This document shows, in pieces, positions 45,548-53,270 of a stretch of DNA of 55,774 nt. The translations under genes were made by a program, and so were the position numbers. Numbering within the stretch: position 1 is the first letter of the stretch; every line of letters starts with the position of its first letter. The notes beneath the pieces were generated by a model. It was not told the DNA's origin, searched no databases, and saw nothing but the letters and a program-made list of their open reading frames with translations. Location: assembly GCA_021817345.1 (NCBI GenBank), contig JAKAVC010000109.1, forward strand, positions 1 through 55,774, in the 5' to 3' direction. Source of the DNA: Deltaproteobacteria bacterium. Lineage in GTDB: Bacteria > Desulfobacterota > Binatia > Binatales > Binataceae.

Positions 45548-46684
45548 TCAGGCGGCCTGCTTCTTGTGCGTTTTGGCGGGTTTCGCTTCGCGCACGATGA
45601 AGCGCTCGTCGAGTTCCTTCATCTTCTCGGCCACGCCGCCGTATTCGAGTTCGCTGTACGGGAGCATCGCGGGACCCGAGAATCCCTGCTGGCGAATCTC
45701 GGCCGCCTTCTCCGCCGTGCGGTTGCGCACCCAATCCCAGAACGGATGGTCGAAGGCGTCGACCGGCTCGGTGAACTTGCCCTTGTGAACGCAGAAGGCG
45801 GCGCAGGTTACGACCGGAGGCCCGTCGAAGAACGAGACCGTCGAGTTAAGCTTGACCGGCATCAGCGGCCCGTTATGGCTGCCGCGCATCGTGCCCGCCA
45901 CGTAATGGCCGATCCGGTAGGGCGAGAGAATTTCGCCGGTCGCAGGGAAATTGCCCTGTGCGCGGACCAGCGCCACCGGATCGTCCTTGCCCGTATACTT
46001 GCCGGCAATGTTGTGCAGGCGCGAAGTTGACACCACCGCCGCGATTTCGTCGCTCGCGCGGCTTCGCACCGACTCGACCACGAAACGCTCGTTGTCGCGC
46101 AGCAGGCAGGCAAGGTCGTAAAGCTGTTCGGGCGCCTTGAGTTCGATCACCCGATCGCCTTTGGTGTAGTTCACATCCATGATCGTGAAGATGAACCCTT
46201 TTCCGATCTTGGCCGAGAGCAGCAGCCCCGGACAGTGCATCGGGTCGGCGAATGCGAGATACATCGGCAGGTTATAGGCGCCCGGATCGGTCTTGTCGGC
46301 GGCGAAGAACAGGAACGGCTCGTTGGGCCGCTCCTCGAACTCCATCTCGCACGAAGCGGGGCCCATCCCGCGCACGTTGCCGGAGAATGCGTCTTTCAAG
46401 AGGTCCTGGCCGGCGCCGTACAGGCCCTGGTCCTTGGCGACCTCGGTGCCGGCCATGAAGGATTTCCACGCAAGCTCGTGAATCCCGGGATCGTCCACGC
46501 CGCGCTGGTGCGACATCAGGATCGCGATGTCGTCTCCAGTCGAACTTATATAGCTGTCGAGAAGAAGCCCTTTGCTATTGTCGCGAATGTAGTTCGCGAC
46601 CGTCTGCTTTACCTTATCGCTTGGACGGATGTGCCCTCCGATCGACCCGATATCGGCCTTAATCACGGAAAGTGTGATTTTCAT
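45548..46684 (-). CDS. fbp: Bifunctional fructose-1,6-bisphosphate aldolase/phosphatase (archaeal type)
   Basis: This 378-residue enzyme joins triose phosphates and then dephosphorylates fructose-1,6-bisphosphate in one active site, making gluconeogenesis unidirectional. The family start is exact: MKITLSVIKADIGSIGGHIR. Metal and substrate segments follow in order: STGDDIAILMSHQRGVDD, GVRGMGPASCEMEFEERP-like NVRGMGPASCEMEFEERPNE, FAADKTDPGAYNLPMYLAFA, DPMHCPGLLLSAKIGKGFIF, HNIAGKYTGKDDPVALVRAQ and SPYRIGHYVAGTMRGSHNGP. GKYTGKDD holds the Schiff-base lysine in the family, as I recall. GAAGGAGG precedes the ATG. This type is usual in archaea and deep-branching or anaerobic bacteria. It is a single gene with its own terminator. 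Confidence 0.93.
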   Translation of the reverse strand: MKITLSVIKADIGSIGGHIRPSDKVKQTVANYIRDNSKGLLLDSYISSTGDDIAILMSHQRGVDDPGIHELAWKSFMAGTEVAKDQGLYGAGQDLLKDAFSGNVRGMGPASCEMEFEERPNEPFLFFAADKTDPGAYNLPMYLAFADPMHCPGLLLSAKIGKGFIFTIMDVNYTKGDRVIELKAPEQLYDLACLLRDNERFVVESVRSRASDEIAAVVSTSRLHNIAGKYTGKDDPVALVRAQGNFPATGEILSPYRIGHYVAGTMRGSHNGPLMPVKLNSTVSFFDGPPVVTCAAFCVHKGKFTEPVDAFDHPFWDWVRNRTAEKAAEIRQQGFSGPAMLPYSELEYGGVAEKMKELDERFIVREAKPAKTHKKQAA

Positions 46685-46993
46685 TGTGCATCCTCCTTCG
46701 TAGCTCGGGCTCGCGATGCGACTTGACGCTGTCGAATTAGCCTCTCTGCCGAGAGCATCGCGCGTGCCACAAGCCGTTTGCGCGTGAATCAAGGGCGCGT
46801 GACCCATAAGCAATTGGCCAAATTGCGCCAATTATTGCCGGATGGGTTGCTCCCCGAAGAGGCATCGCCCCCCGACAGTAGTCCAGCGGATATTCGACAA
46901 GGGTCAGGACCTGCGAAGCCAATAGTCGCGTCGGTACGGCATTAAATTGCCTCGGCGCTGCCGCGTCCGAGGGTCTTTCGCACGATAAGCCAT
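46685..46993. other. Divergent intergenic region with an inverted repeat
   Basis: These bases separate the FBP gene and the small plus-strand gene at 47059. AATTGGC (46812-46818) and GCCAATT (46827-46833) form a perfect spaced inverted repeat, about 130 bases upstream of the FBP start codon. It could be a regulator site for the FBP gene. No gene is seen here. Confidence 0.35.
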
Positions 46994-47008
46994 TGGCACG
47001 CAGGATGC
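46994..47008 (+). promoter_or_regulatory. Strong candidate sigma-54 (-24/-12) promoter
   Basis: TGGCACGCAGGATGC, followed by T, matches the extended consensus TGGCACG-N4-TTGCW at all fixed positions but one (A in place of the first T of TTGC). GG and GC have the required spacing. It lies 51 bases before the start codon of the gene at 47059, leaving a leader of about 35-40 bases. Confidence 0.6.
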
Positions 47009-47058
47009 TGTTTGCTTGGAGCGCGAGGAGTCTTGCAGCTTCATTTGGGGGAAGTTTA

Positions 47059-47454
47059 ATGCGAGAGCGTAAAACCTTCAGGTCGAGGCGTGGAAGGACG
47101 GACTTTGACGGCGTCTATCCGCTGATGCCGACTCAGTACTATGAGCTGATTGGCCGTCGAACGATGCTGGATGGCGAAAAGAAACTTTTATTCGCTGTCC
47201 TTGAGGATGCCATCCGCGTCTACGTGCTGAATGTCAAGGCACGGACGGCGAGTGGACGGCGCGAATTCGAGGAAGTCCGTAACTGGGTGAATACCCGCGG
47301 CGGCCAGGATCTGTTCACGTTCGACTCGCTGTGCGGAGTTTTTGGGATAGCACCCGATGCCCTGCGTCGACAGCTGGCGCTCTTGAGCGCCTCGGACCTG
47401 CCGCGACGACGGGTTCGCTCTGTCGGACGTCGCGTCCCGCTAACGATGGGTTGA
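47059..47454 (+). CDS. Small basic protein of unknown function behind a sigma-54-type promoter
   Basis: This is a 131-residue protein I cannot assign to a named family. It starts MRERKTFRSRRGRTDFDGVY after GGGGGAAG. The body has an YPLMPTQYYELIGRRTMLDG segment, helices LLFAVLEDAIRVYVLNVKAR and RREFEEVRNWVNTRGGQDLF, and then TFDSLCGVFGIAPDALRRQL, which could be a helix-turn-helix-like unit. The tail is Arg-rich (RRRVRSVGRRVP). Such a make-up suggests nucleic acid binding, but this is inference. It has the best -24/-12 promoter in the window (46994-47008), so it may belong to a sigma-54 regulon. It is a single gene. The next gene is 430 bases further on. Confidence 0.7.
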   Translation: MRERKTFRSRRGRTDFDGVYPLMPTQYYELIGRRTMLDGEKKLLFAVLEDAIRVYVLNVKARTASGRREFEEVRNWVNTRGGQDLFTFDSLCGVFGIAPDALRRQLALLSASDLPRRRVRSVGRRVPLTMG

Positions 47455-47887
47455 GTACGGGCCAGTTCGGCCTATTCGTTGTACCCTCAGGAAACACGTT
47501 CGATGATGCTTAAGGGCGCAACTGACACGCATGGTATGGCTCTTATGTGCGATCGGGAAGCGCCCTTGCATGACGCCTTGCCCTTCTTTTTTCCACGAAA
47601 TGCGACTTGATAATTCGAGGCGGAGAAGGCGCGGAGGCGCTTTCTCGGAAAGAGCGTTTGCGCCTTCGAATTCACGTCGCCGAAGGACCATGCTTCGGCT
47701 TCCATGCCGTGCGCCAAGGTCATAAGCTATGCGAACTTCCGGTATCTGGCGCGCGTGGCGCGTCCCGATGCCGCCAGGTTTTTTGAGCCACGCCACTGTG
47801 ACATTGGCGCGGTAGATTGTCGGTAAGGGCGTCACGCTGGTCGTGTCGCGCGGCGGCGCAAGGGCCGGGATGTGACGGGTGAGCGAG
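47455..47887. other. Intergenic region before the universal stress protein gene
   Basis: These 433 bases show no credible gene on either strand. AT-richer stretches occur at about 47525-47600 (TTGCCCTTCTTTTTTCCACG). No promoter or riboswitch pattern was clear. Confidence 0.35.
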
Positions 47888-48331
47888 ATGGCAGACCTCT
47901 TCAACAGAATATTGTGCGCAATCGATTTCGACCCTAATTCGACACAGGTGATGGAGTTGGCGCGCCGGGTTGCCGAGCATACCGGGGCGAAGCTGATCCT
48001 GTTTCACGTAGTGCCGGTTCCGATCCAGGTGGTGGGCCAGCCGATAGCGCTGGAACCCTTTACCGCCGCCGAGACCTCGGCCAAAATGCAACTTGACAAA
48101 TTTGCCGAGGAGCATCTCGGAACGACGGCGGTCGCGTACGAAACCGTCGTTACCAGCGGGGACCCGGCTTCCGAGATTGTTCGCGCGGTCAGGGAGCAGA
48201 ACGCGGATTTGGTCATGATGGCGACGCATGGGCGCATGGGACTGAGTCATCTGATTCTTGGCAGTGTCGCGGAGCGGGTTGTGCGCGAGTCACCGCGTCC
48301 CGTCCTGACGGTGAGAGGGCATCGGGGATAG
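47888..48331 (+). CDS. Universal stress protein (UspA family)
   Basis: This is a 147-residue UspA-type domain. The start MADLFNRILCAIDFDPNSTQ is typical, with the first strand and Asp of the nucleotide site. A helix, ARRVAEHTGAKLILFHVVPV, follows. The end has NADLVMMATHGRMGLSHLIL and GSVAERVVRESPRPVLTVRG, which gives the ATP-binding pattern G-x2-G-x9-G-S. It therefore belongs to the ATP-binding class. A GTG at 47879 in frame is a possible longer start. It may help survival under stress or starvation. The small zinc-ribbon-like gene at 48372 follows 40 bases later on the same strand. Confidence 0.92.
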   Translation: MADLFNRILCAIDFDPNSTQVMELARRVAEHTGAKLILFHVVPVPIQVVGQPIALEPFTAAETSAKMQLDKFAEEHLGTTAVAYETVVTSGDPASEIVRAVREQNADLVMMATHGRMGLSHLILGSVAERVVRESPRPVLTVRGHRG

Positions 48332-48371
48332 TCCGCGCATTTTCCCGAAGCCCCGGTACGGGGGTCATAAC

Positions 48372-48602
48372 GTGGACGATGGCGCTTATGTCGAGGGCAG
48401 TATCTGCGAGGACCTCGAGGAAATCCGTCGATTGACGGATGCGGCGGGCGAGCACGGTTACGTTCTGGTCTGCGAACTTTGCTTCGACGTCCTCGAGCCG
48501 ATCGTGGCGATCATCACGATCCCTTCGGAAGACGCCGTGTTTGGCGTTTGCGGGCAATGCTATCGTGATCTCACCAAGCAGGTTCTCGGTCCCGTGATGT
48601 AA
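48372..48602 (+). CDS. Small CxxC-CxxC protein of unknown function
   Basis: This 76-residue acidic protein is read from a GTG at 48372. It has two CxxC pairs that could bind zinc or iron: CELCFD (about residues 34-39) and CGQCYRDL (about 60-67). Between them is a hydrophobic strand, DVLEPIVAIITIPSEDAVF. No named family is recognised. It lies 40 bases downstream of the universal stress protein gene and may be co-transcribed with it. The start is not supported by a strong ribosome site. The gene is plausible because of the paired Cys pattern and the sharp frame preference, though it is short. Confidence 0.55.
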   Translation: MDDGAYVEGSICEDLEEIRRLTDAAGEHGYVLVCELCFDVLEPIVAIITIPSEDAVFGVCGQCYRDLTKQVLGPVM

Positions 48603-48745
48603 TTTCTCGGCGTTCAAACGGCTGTTCGCGTCACCTCTTCGCGCTTTCGATTTCCTCCTGGAACGACGCCGCATCGCGCGCCGATTCGATCTTACGATGA
48701 TCCGCGGCAGGGCCCCTATCCAAGCCCGCCAACCGCTTTGCTGGA

Positions 48746-49069
48746 TCAGCTTCCACCCCCGAGGGTTTCTCGATGCGCCCCGCTTTGGCGGGACTGGCTG
48801 GCGGCGGAGTCTTCGCCGCGGGCTTGGGAATCCGGCTTCGCCCCACGGTTGTTGAAGATGGAGTTTTTGATGTCGTTGCCGGCACGCTTGAGCCGCTTAA
48901 GCAGGCGTCTTGCCCATACGAATTCGATCGCGAGGATGCTGAGGCCGAGGAGTATCACCGCCCATCCGGGACCTGGCGTAACCAGCATCACGACGCCGAG
49001 CGTGAGCAGGGTGAATCCGACGATCGCGACGATCGCGCGTTTGGCCTGCTTCAGTGTTTCATTAAGCAT
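48746..49069 (-). CDS. PGPGW-motif membrane protein
   Basis: This 107-residue protein has two membrane helices (AIVAIVGFTLLTLGVVMLV and GWAVILLGLSILAIEFVWA) separated by the turn TPGPGWAV, which is the PGPGW family mark. A basic stretch follows (ARRLLKRLKRAGNDIKN), then a polar, Ser/Gln-rich tail that is probably disordered. The family has no known function. It is alone on the minus strand between two genes of unknown role. The tail has an alternative minus frame nearby that I judge to be a shadow. Confidence 0.8.
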   Translation of the reverse strand: MLNETLKQAKRAIVAIVGFTLLTLGVVMLVTPGPGWAVILLGLSILAIEFVWARRLLKRLKRAGNDIKNSIFNNRGAKPDSQARGEDSAASQSRQSGAHRETLGGGS

Positions 49070-49097
49070 CGATGACGTGGTGGTTGCGGCGTTAGGA

Positions 49098-49874
49098 TCA
49101 GCCGGTGCCAGCGTAATGCCTTAATGATAATTGCGCCGAGGCGCGCGCGCCATGCGGCAGTGTGAAGTGGACCCGATCTTTGCGACAGCGATCGAGTGAT
49201 CTTAAGGGTGGAAAATCCTGCCCGGTTTTTTGACGCCTCAGCTCTTTTCTTTCTTCGAGGGTTGAGCTGTAACAGCCAAGACTTAATCTGACAACGATGG
49301 TAAGGTCCTCGGGTCCTTGAAAGGAGACGAGGGCGATGACACAGGAGCAGAAGGTAACGCCGAACTCCGATTCGAACGTGGTGACGAACCAATATGCGCC
49401 CGAGAGCAGCTTTTCTCGGCCGTCTTCAATGCCGTGCCATCTGGCCAAAAGCTGCCTTGCCAGGGACGAGTCGTGCAATCCGAACGAAGGCGGGCTCGGA
49501 TAGTTAGCTCGGGCGACCGTGATGGATGCGCTGGCCGACGACCTTGCGGTGAATTTGGCGGAGAGATTGACCGGACCGCCTTCAACACGCGGGGGCTCCT
49601 CTAAGATGCATGAATCGAACTCGAAGGAGACCAGCAATTGATCAACGAGATCCCACTCTATCTCCCAGTCTCGAAGGCGAGGCTCCAAGACCGCGCGGGC
49701 ACTTTCCTCCGAGCAGAAATCCGCGAATGGTACAAAAGCCCAACGATCATTCTCCAAGGACGCGTCGAAGTCGCCGACTCGAAAGCGCGGTGGCGGGCAA
49801 GCAGTTGGCGCCACCCTGTGCCCATGCGGGTCGCGCCACACTTGCCGATAGATCAGCTTGCTAACGTGGGTCAT
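49098..49874 (-). CDS. Hypothetical protein, C-terminal part doubtful
   Basis: This is a 258-residue frame without a recognised family. The N-terminal 160 residues look protein-like: THVSKLIYRQVWRDPHGHRV, RVGDFDASLENDRWAFVPFA, WEIEWDLVDQLLVSFEFDS and ARQLLARWHGIEDGREKLLS. After about residue 185 (SFQGPEDLTIV) the sequence becomes Arg-, Ser- and Cys-rich and loses structure, so the natural end may be nearer 49310 or a frame change may have occurred there. Base composition also drifts lower in GC from 49230 to 49330. The start at 49874 follows a GAGAAGAGCAA stretch; a GTG-less longer lead to 49925 is possible. Confidence 0.45.
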   Translation of the reverse strand: MTHVSKLIYRQVWRDPHGHRVAPTACPPPRFRVGDFDASLENDRWAFVPFADFCSEESARAVLEPRLRDWEIEWDLVDQLLVSFEFDSCILEEPPRVEGGPVNLSAKFTARSSASASITVARANYPSPPSFGLHDSSLARQLLARWHGIEDGREKLLSGAYWFVTTFESEFGVTFCSCVIALVSFQGPEDLTIVVRLSLGCYSSTLEERKELRRQKTGQDFPPLRSLDRCRKDRVHFTLPHGARASAQLSLRHYAGTG

Positions 49875-50095
49875 TTGCACCTTGCTCTTCTCCGGTGGGC
49901 GCGCTGTTCCCAATTTTCCGTCCAAGTTCCGAAGAATGAAAGGCGCGGTGCTCTTTGGACTGCAATTGCTCCCAGACCGGGTTGACTCGATGCTTTTTTA
50001 GCGGCGCGACGTGACCCACATCGACCCAAGTCTGCGAATCTTCTGGCTGATCCCTATAGCCGCGGCTGCCGCGCTCTCGGACAATTAGGCGGCGG

Positions 50096-50797
50096 CTATT
50101 TCGCGTCGTGGAAGATGATGCCGAGAGCGTAGCGAGTGCCGGAGCGGATAGTGCTGACGCCGTGGCGCACGTTGACCCGATAATCGCCCCGCGCGCCCGC
50201 GACCGGCCGATAGCGATTGGGAAAAACTATTCCCTCGCCCTGTCCCAGCGCGATCGCCTCGCCGCGCGACTGGGCGCGCGGACGCTGTTCGACGAGTATG
50301 AACTCTCCCCCGGTATAGTCCGTGCCGGGTGTGCTCAAAAGACAGGTGAACTGGAGCGGAAAGACAATCTCGCCGTAGATGTCCTGATGCAGGCAGTTGT
50401 ATCCGCCGGCGTCGTAACGAAGCAGAAGCGGCGTGGGCTTGGTTTGCCCGCGCGCGTGACACACTCCCAGGAACGAGGCGAGCGAAGGCGGGTAGGGCGA
50501 TTTGCCGTCGAGGCGTTCGGCCCATCGATTCGCGATCGGCGCGAGACGGCGATAGAGCGCGACGCGAAGCTCCTGGACGATCGCCGGAAGCGGACGCGCG
50601 AAATACTTGTATTCGCCGGCGCCGAAGCGCAGACGCTCCATGACGACGCGGCTTCGAAACCGCGCGCGCTCGGGGTAGAGTGCGACGAGTTCCGCGCATT
50701 GTGCCGCGTCCAGAACCTGGCCGACGGTCGAATAGCCGTGCCCGTCGAGCTCAGCGGCGACGCGTTCCCAGTCGATAGCTTTGATGCGCGCGTTCAT
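50096..50797 (-). CDS. 2-oxoglutarate / Fe(II)-dependent oxygenase
   Basis: This is a 233-residue oxygenase of the double-stranded beta-helix fold. The iron-binding facial triad is His and Asp in NCLHQDIYGEIVFPLQ with the distal His in NVRHGVSTIRSGTRYALG, where the Arg that binds 2-oxoglutarate's carboxylate is also found. Upstream, LLLRYDAGGYNCLHQD and STPGTDYTGGEFILVEQRP match the prolyl-4-hydroxylase-like superfamily. FPNRYRPVAGARGDYRVNVR before the distal His is common to a bacterial subgroup of unknown substrate. It is not clearly part of an operon: the alpha/beta hydrolase gene upstream on the same strand ends about 96 bases away. Confidence 0.85.
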   Translation of the reverse strand: MNARIKAIDWERVAAELDGHGYSTVGQVLDAAQCAELVALYPERARFRSRVVMERLRFGAGEYKYFARPLPAIVQELRVALYRRLAPIANRWAERLDGKSPYPPSLASFLGVCHARGQTKPTPLLLRYDAGGYNCLHQDIYGEIVFPLQFTCLLSTPGTDYTGGEFILVEQRPRAQSRGEAIALGQGEGIVFPNRYRPVAGARGDYRVNVRHGVSTIRSGTRYALGIIFHDAK

Positions 50798-50893
50798 GGA
50801 AATTGCCGGTCGCGCAGCGCCGTCAGGCGCGAGCGAGGCCGATGGCTCCTCGCCCGCGCCGCCGTGCGTTGATTAAAATCGAAAACAAGCCGC

Positions 50894-51784
50894 TCAGGCG
50901 GCGGTTTTGCGCACGAACTCGCCTATCCGGTCGATCGCCTGCGCGCCTTCTTCGAGGATCGGGGCGAAAATCTGCCAGACGTGGATCATTCCGTCCCACG
51001 GCTCGTAAGTGACGTTGACGCCCGCCTTGCGCGCCCGCTCGGCCAGCCGCGTGGCGTCGTCGAGCAGCGTTTCCGACGTGCCGACCTGGATGAGCAGCGG
51101 CGGCAGGCCACTGAGATCCGCGTAAAGCGGAGCGGCAAGCGGCGTGCGCGGATTCTTGCCCCCCAGGTACATCGCCGCCATCTGGAGCAACGCCGGTTTC
51201 TGCACGATCGGATCGGCGTCGGCCTTGGTCGTCATCGACTCGCCGAGCGCTTCCAGATCGATCCACGGCGACAGGCATACGCCCGCAGCCGGCATCGGCA
51301 TTGCGGCGTCGCGTATCGCAACCAGGGTCGCGACGGTAAGTCCACCGCCCGCGGAATCGCCGCCCACCGCGATACGCGACGGCTTGAGCCCGCTCGAGAG
51401 CATCCAGTGATAAGCGGAGACGGCGTCCTCGACCGCGGCCGGATGAGGATGCTCGGGCGCGAGGCGATAGTCGATCACCAGCACGCGCGCCTGGGCGGCC
51501 CGCGAGAGCATCCCGGCGAACGCGCGATGGGTATTCAGCGAGCCAATTACGTAGCCGCCGCCGTGAAGATAGAGGATCGCGCGTCCCGCATCGGCGCCGG
51601 GCGCGGTGACCCATTCGGCCGGAACGCCGCCGGCATTGACCGGCTCGCACTTAATGTCGGGCGCGACCGGAAGCGCGGCGGCCATCTGCTCGAATCCGGC
51701 CCGCATCTGCTGGACCGTGGGCGATTCGAGCACCGGCTGCGCCTTGAACATCTCGATGAGTTGCTGAAGCTGTTGCTGCGACAT
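50894..51784 (-). CDS. Alpha/beta hydrolase, hormone-sensitive-lipase type esterase
   Basis: This 296-residue carboxylesterase has a complete HSL signature: LYLHGGGYVIGSLNTHRAFA (HGGG oxyanion hole), VGGDSAGGGLTVATLVAIRD with the catalytic Ser, LYADLSGLPPLLIQVGTSET with Asp in the following LLDDATRLA, and WDGMIHVWQIFAPILEEG with the catalytic His. Signature DYRLAPEHPHPAAVEDAV also belongs to this family. The start at 51784 is preceded by GGGGAGGA. It hydrolyses short to medium esters. It follows the SDR gene at 51814 with 29 bases between, on the same strand, so they form a likely two-gene unit. Confidence 0.93.
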   Translation of the reverse strand: MSQQQLQQLIEMFKAQPVLESPTVQQMRAGFEQMAAALPVAPDIKCEPVNAGGVPAEWVTAPGADAGRAILYLHGGGYVIGSLNTHRAFAGMLSRAAQARVLVIDYRLAPEHPHPAAVEDAVSAYHWMLSSGLKPSRIAVGGDSAGGGLTVATLVAIRDAAMPMPAAGVCLSPWIDLEALGESMTTKADADPIVQKPALLQMAAMYLGGKNPRTPLAAPLYADLSGLPPLLIQVGTSETLLDDATRLAERARKAGVNVTYEPWDGMIHVWQIFAPILEEGAQAIDRIGEFVRKTAA

Positions 51785-51813
51785 CTGTGAATCCTCCCCG
51801 CAGGATTGACGGT

Positions 51814-52608
51814 CTACCAGTCGGGACCTTCGCCGGAAAGGCTCGGCATTCCGGAATGGGCCCATAGCCCGCCGTCAACGACGAAGAAAGCGCCGGTTAC
51901 GAACGAGGCTTCATCGGAGGCGAGGAACAGGACGACGTGTGCGACTTCGTTGGGATCGCCGAGACGGCCCATCGGGATCGCCTCGCGGATGCGCGCGATG
52001 ATGTCCGGGCGCTGCTTCTCGATATTGAGCAATGGCGGCGTGGCGATCGGCCCGGGGCACACCGCGTTGCATCGAATTCCCTTGCGCGCGTATTCGATTC
52101 CCGTCGCCTTGGTGAGCGCGACCACGCCGTGCTTGACCGCGTTGTAAGCGCCGAGCGTGTAATCTCCCGCCAGGCCCGAGACCGAAGCGGTGCTGACGAT
52201 CGCGCCCTTTTTCTGCGGGAGCATCGCCTGCTCGATCGCGACCTTGATTCCGTACCAGTAGGCGGTCAGTCCCACGTTGACCGTCTTCTGCCATCCCTCG
52301 ATCGTCATCTCGGCGATACGGCCGGTGTCGATCGTGATCGCGTTGTTGTGCAGGATATCGAGGCGGCCGAACTTGTTCTTCGCGAACTTCACCATCGCGT
52401 CGATATCCTTCAGGTTGCCGGCGTCGACGCGAAAGAATTCCGCGGTTCCGCCGGCCTTGCGAATTTCGTTGACGACGCGATTGCCGCCTTCCTCGTTGAT
52501 CTCGGCCACGACCACCGCGGCGCCTTCGCGCGCGAAAGTTTTCGCGGTCGCCTCGCCGATTCCGGAGCCGGCGCCTGTGATAACTGAAACCTTGTCCCTG
52601 AGCCGCAT
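51814..52608 (-). CDS. Short-chain dehydrogenase/reductase (FabG-like)
   Basis: This is a 264-residue classical SDR. The cofactor loop is SVITGAGSGIGEATAKTFAR (TGxxxGxG). The second strand, AVVVAEINEEGGNRVVNEI, ends in Glu then Ile, which fits NAD over NADP. The motif NNA is LHNNAITID. The catalytic Ser lies in IVSTASVSGLAGDYTLGAYN, and Tyr/Lys in AYNAVKHGVVALTKATGIEY. CNAVCPGPIATPPL and GAFFVVDGGLWAH close the fold. The substrate is unknown; many such enzymes act on 3-hydroxyacyl groups or alcohols. It is upstream of the esterase gene and probably co-transcribed with it. Confidence 0.92.
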   Translation of the reverse strand: MRLRDKVSVITGAGSGIGEATAKTFAREGAAVVVAEINEEGGNRVVNEIRKAGGTAEFFRVDAGNLKDIDAMVKFAKNKFGRLDILHNNAITIDTGRIAEMTIEGWQKTVNVGLTAYWYGIKVAIEQAMLPQKKGAIVSTASVSGLAGDYTLGAYNAVKHGVVALTKATGIEYARKGIRCNAVCPGPIATPPLLNIEKQRPDIIARIREAIPMGRLGDPNEVAHVVLFLASDEASFVTGAFFVVDGGLWAHSGMPSLSGEGPDW

Positions 52609-52766
52609 TGTTCTCTCCCCGCGATAGGCGCCTCATCCAGCGTAGCGCTATCGACGCAAGTTTTGTAAGAAAGCCGGCAGAGTATAGCGCCGCGGCGCGC
52701 GCGCCGAAAACAAGGAACGGGCTTGGCTCGCGATTGGGAGCAAGACGGGCCCATGATCGAATCGCG

Positions 52767-53162
52767 ATGTTGTGGGAGACGCTGGCCGACGCGGTTCTGG
52801 TGATTCACGCGGCATTTATCGTCTTCGTGGTGTTCGGCTTTGGCGCGATCCTGCTCGGCGTCGCGCGCGGATGGGGATGGGTCCGGAATTTCACTTTCCG
52901 GCTCCTCCATTTGTTTTCGATCGCGTTCGTATGCGCCGAGGTGCTGACGGGCGAGATGTGCCCGTTGACGGTGCTTGAGAGCGAGCTTCGCCGGCGCGCG
53001 GGACAAAGCCCATATCCCGGCGATTTTATCACCTACTGGCTCCATCGGCTGATCTATTACAACTGGCCGCCGTGGGTGTTTGGCGCGTTGTATCTGAGTT
53101 TCGGCGCGCTCGTGATACTGGCGTTCGTGCTTGCGCCGCCGCGATGGCCGCGCGGCGATTGA
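52767..53162 (+). CDS. DUF2784 family membrane protein
   Basis: This is a 131-residue membrane protein of three helices: LADAVLVIHAAFIVFVVFGF, FTFRLLHLFSIAFVCAEVL and WPPWVFGALYLSFGALVILA. The family motif GEMCPLTVLESELRRRAGQS links helix 2 to a periplasmic loop with FITYWLHRLIYYNWPPWVF. Function of the family is unknown. The start at 52767 is the ATG of MLWETLADAVLVIHA; upstream codons in the same frame to 52608 have no family match. It is divergent from the SDR gene and lies before an LLM oxidoreductase on the same strand. Confidence 0.88.
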   Translation: MLWETLADAVLVIHAAFIVFVVFGFGAILLGVARGWGWVRNFTFRLLHLFSIAFVCAEVLTGEMCPLTVLESELRRRAGQSPYPGDFITYWLHRLIYYNWPPWVFGALYLSFGALVILAFVLAPPRWPRGD

Positions 53163-53270
53163 GCGCGTCCGATCCAAAGGAAGCGCGCGCGCTTGCCGGT
53201 TGCAATTTTTTAAGCTTACAGTCGAAGCGCGTGCCGGATGTTTGGGGCGGCTATCGGAGATGAAGCGACA

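Noticed and set aside
48631-48885. Minus-strand frame next to the PGPGW protein gene
   Set aside because: It overlaps the better-supported PGPGW frame and is a Pro/Ala/Lys-rich shadow of its tail.
49100-49330. Possible insertion-sequence remnant (AAGTGGACCC and lower-GC tract)
   Set aside because: No terminal inverted repeat pair, target duplication or transposase frame could be found.
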